Shown here: in pieces, positions 5,275 to 6,262 of the stretch | Position numbering within the stretch: position 1 is the stretch's first letter | Layout of the letters: every line of letters starts with the position of its first letter | Origin: Acidobacteriota bacterium | GTDB taxonomy: Bacteria; Acidobacteriota; Blastocatellia; Pyrinomonadales; Pyrinomonadaceae | Assembly: GCA_024640445.1 (NCBI GenBank) | Contig: JAHEEZ010000211.1 | Location: 1 to 6,262 of the forward strand | Length of the DNA stretch: 6,262 bases | Direction of reading: 5' to 3' | Position numbers and translations under genes: made by a program | The notes under the pieces: generated by a model | Seen by the model: the letters and a program-made list of their open reading frames with translations, nothing else | What the model was told of the DNA's origin: nothing | Databases searched by the model: none

Positions 5275-6262
5275 ATGGTCCGGTCCCGATACAAAACTCT
5301 TTTGCCCCTAGTCCTCGTCGCGGTTCTTCTCGGCCTTCTTGTCGTCCTTGCAGGACTTCAATACAGATGGCTTGGCCAGATCAGCGATGCGGAAAGAAAC
5401 CGGCTTCGTACAAGGCTTTCTGAAGATACGCGTCGGTTTTCGGAAGACTTCAATCGTGAGATCCAGACCGCCTTTTTCAATTTCCAAGTTCCGGCGGCTG
5501 CGATGAAAGCGGGCGAGCGAACGGAATTCCTTAAGCGCTACCTTTACTGGACGTCGAACAGCGCCTATCCCGAACTGATCGAGGGGATCTATTTTTACCG
5601 CGCGGGAGATGACAAAGGGGTCCTTAGATTCGATCCGGAAGTGGGGCAGTTCGAAAAGGCTGCCTGGAACGAAAGATTGAACTCCGTACGTTCCGAGATC
5701 GGCGATGGCAAGCAAATGCGGCCCATCATCGGCGCCCGTGCGGCGCTTGCCATACCTGTCTATGAGGAATCGGGAGAGTTGAAACACCTCATAGTCAGGT
5801 CCAGGAATTTTGTCGGTACAGAAGAGTTGAAGACCAAGGAGCCGCGTGAAGTTCAGTTGCCGGACAAGTATGGATTTCTGATCGTGCTGCTCGACCGGGA
5901 GGTGATGACCGGTAAGATCTTTCCGGAACTCGTAGCGAGATACTTCTCTGATTCAGACAGCGCGAATTATGAGCTTGAAGTCCAGGACGCCGCGGGAAAT
6001 CCGGTTTTCAGAAAAGGCGAAGGCAAGATAACCGACGCCGATTCGGAAGCTACGATCCTGGATGTGAAACCGAATGGATTCAATTTCATAGCGGAACGGA
6101 CACCGGCTTCCGGAATGAAGAAAGCAAATGGTTCGCGGATGCTTGTGACCGAGAAGTTCGAAAGCAAACGGATCGACGACGGAAAGACTGGTGCTGACGG
6201 CAATACCACGGTGGATGTGAACATCTTCGACTCGTCGGGACCGGCGGTAACTGTTTTTGAGT
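5275..6262 (+). CDS. Membrane-anchored sensor protein, probably the N-terminus of a histidine kinase (3' end outside the window)
   Basis: From the ATG at 5275 the frame stays open to the right edge (329 codons). I translated it by hand. After a short basic start (MVRSRYK) comes one strong membrane segment, about residues 8-28 ('LLPLVLVAVLLGLLVVLAGL'). 'QYRWLGQISDAERNRLRTRL' (29-48) follows, a juxtamembrane helix I recognise from many acidobacterial sensor histidine kinases. Residues about 50-329 are then a soluble, probably periplasmic, sensor domain without cysteine clusters. 'FLIVLLDREVMTGKIFPELV' (about 201-220) also fits that family, where a second membrane helix, HAMP, HisKA and HATPase domains come next. 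None of those domains is within the window, so 'kinase' is inferred from N-terminal resemblance. No SD precedes the ATG. It is divergent from the LolA-like gene and shares its upstream region. Confidence 0.65.
   Translation, partial: MVRSRYKTLLPLVLVAVLLGLLVVLAGLQYRWLGQISDAERNRLRTRLSEDTRRFSEDFNREIQTAFFNFQVPAAAMKAGERTEFLKRYLYWTSNSAYPELIEGIYFYRAGDDKGVLRFDPEVGQFEKAAWNERLNSVRSEIGDGKQMRPIIGARAALAIPVYEESGELKHLIVRSRNFVGTEELKTKEPREVQLPDKYGFLIVLLDREVMTGKIFPELVARYFSDSDSANYELEVQDAAGNPVFRKGEGKITDADSEATILDVKPNGFNFIAERTPASGMKKANGSRMLVTEKFESKRIDDGKTGADGNTTVDVNIFDSSGPAVTVFE

Noticed and set aside
5308..5787. Minus-strand open frame of 159 codons
   Set aside because: It is antisense to the sensor gene, whose plus-strand frame has a membrane helix and a familiar N-terminus.

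Overview
The window looks like a chromosomal segment of a Gram-negative bacterium. The most likely source is an acidobacterium of the Blastocatellia/Pyrinomonadaceae type. This is an inference from remembered protein style: a periplasmic LolA-like protein, a sensor kinase starting with an 'LQYRWLGQISDAER' N-terminus, and a YpdA-type reductase. No search was possible. I see no mobile element, rRNA, tRNA or CRISPR array, and coding density is high.

Layout: (1) 1-919, minus strand: 5' part (306 codons) of an Mrp/ApbC-type Fe-S carrier ATPase, cut by the left edge. (2) 920-974: short divergent intergenic region. (3) 975-3844, plus strand: four tightly packed genes that probably form one operon: a 4Fe-4S uracil-DNA glycosylase-like protein, a YgfZ-type folate-binding protein, an unrecognised 88-residue acidic protein, and a YpdA-family flavin reductase. 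Gaps are 11 and 14 nt, and the last two genes overlap by 8 nt. (4) 3845-3964: convergent intergenic region with nested inverted repeats and a strong hairpin terminator serving both sides. (5) 3965-5113, minus strand: an exported LolA-like protein whose middle carries an array of imperfect beta-rich repeats. (6) 5114-5274: divergent intergenic region with an 8-bp direct repeat two helical turns apart. (7) 5275-6262, plus strand: N-terminal part of a membrane-anchored sensor protein, probably a histidine kinase, cut by the right edge.

How the genes fit together: Mrp carries Fe-S clusters, YgfZ maintains or repairs certain Fe-S enzymes, the glycosylase has the four cysteines expected to bind a 4Fe-4S cluster, and YpdA maintains low-molecular-weight thiol redox, which in bacillithiol organisms is tied to Fe-S assembly. 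A plausible theme is Fe-S and thiol homeostasis coupled to base-excision repair, but this rests on family knowledge and gene order only.

The points most worth a second look are the mixed family-4/family-5 motif in the glycosylase, Mrp lacking its usual C-x-x-C pair, YpdA lacking the N-terminal cysteine of the Firmicutes enzyme, the unknown small protein fused translationally to YpdA, and the repeat array in the exported protein.
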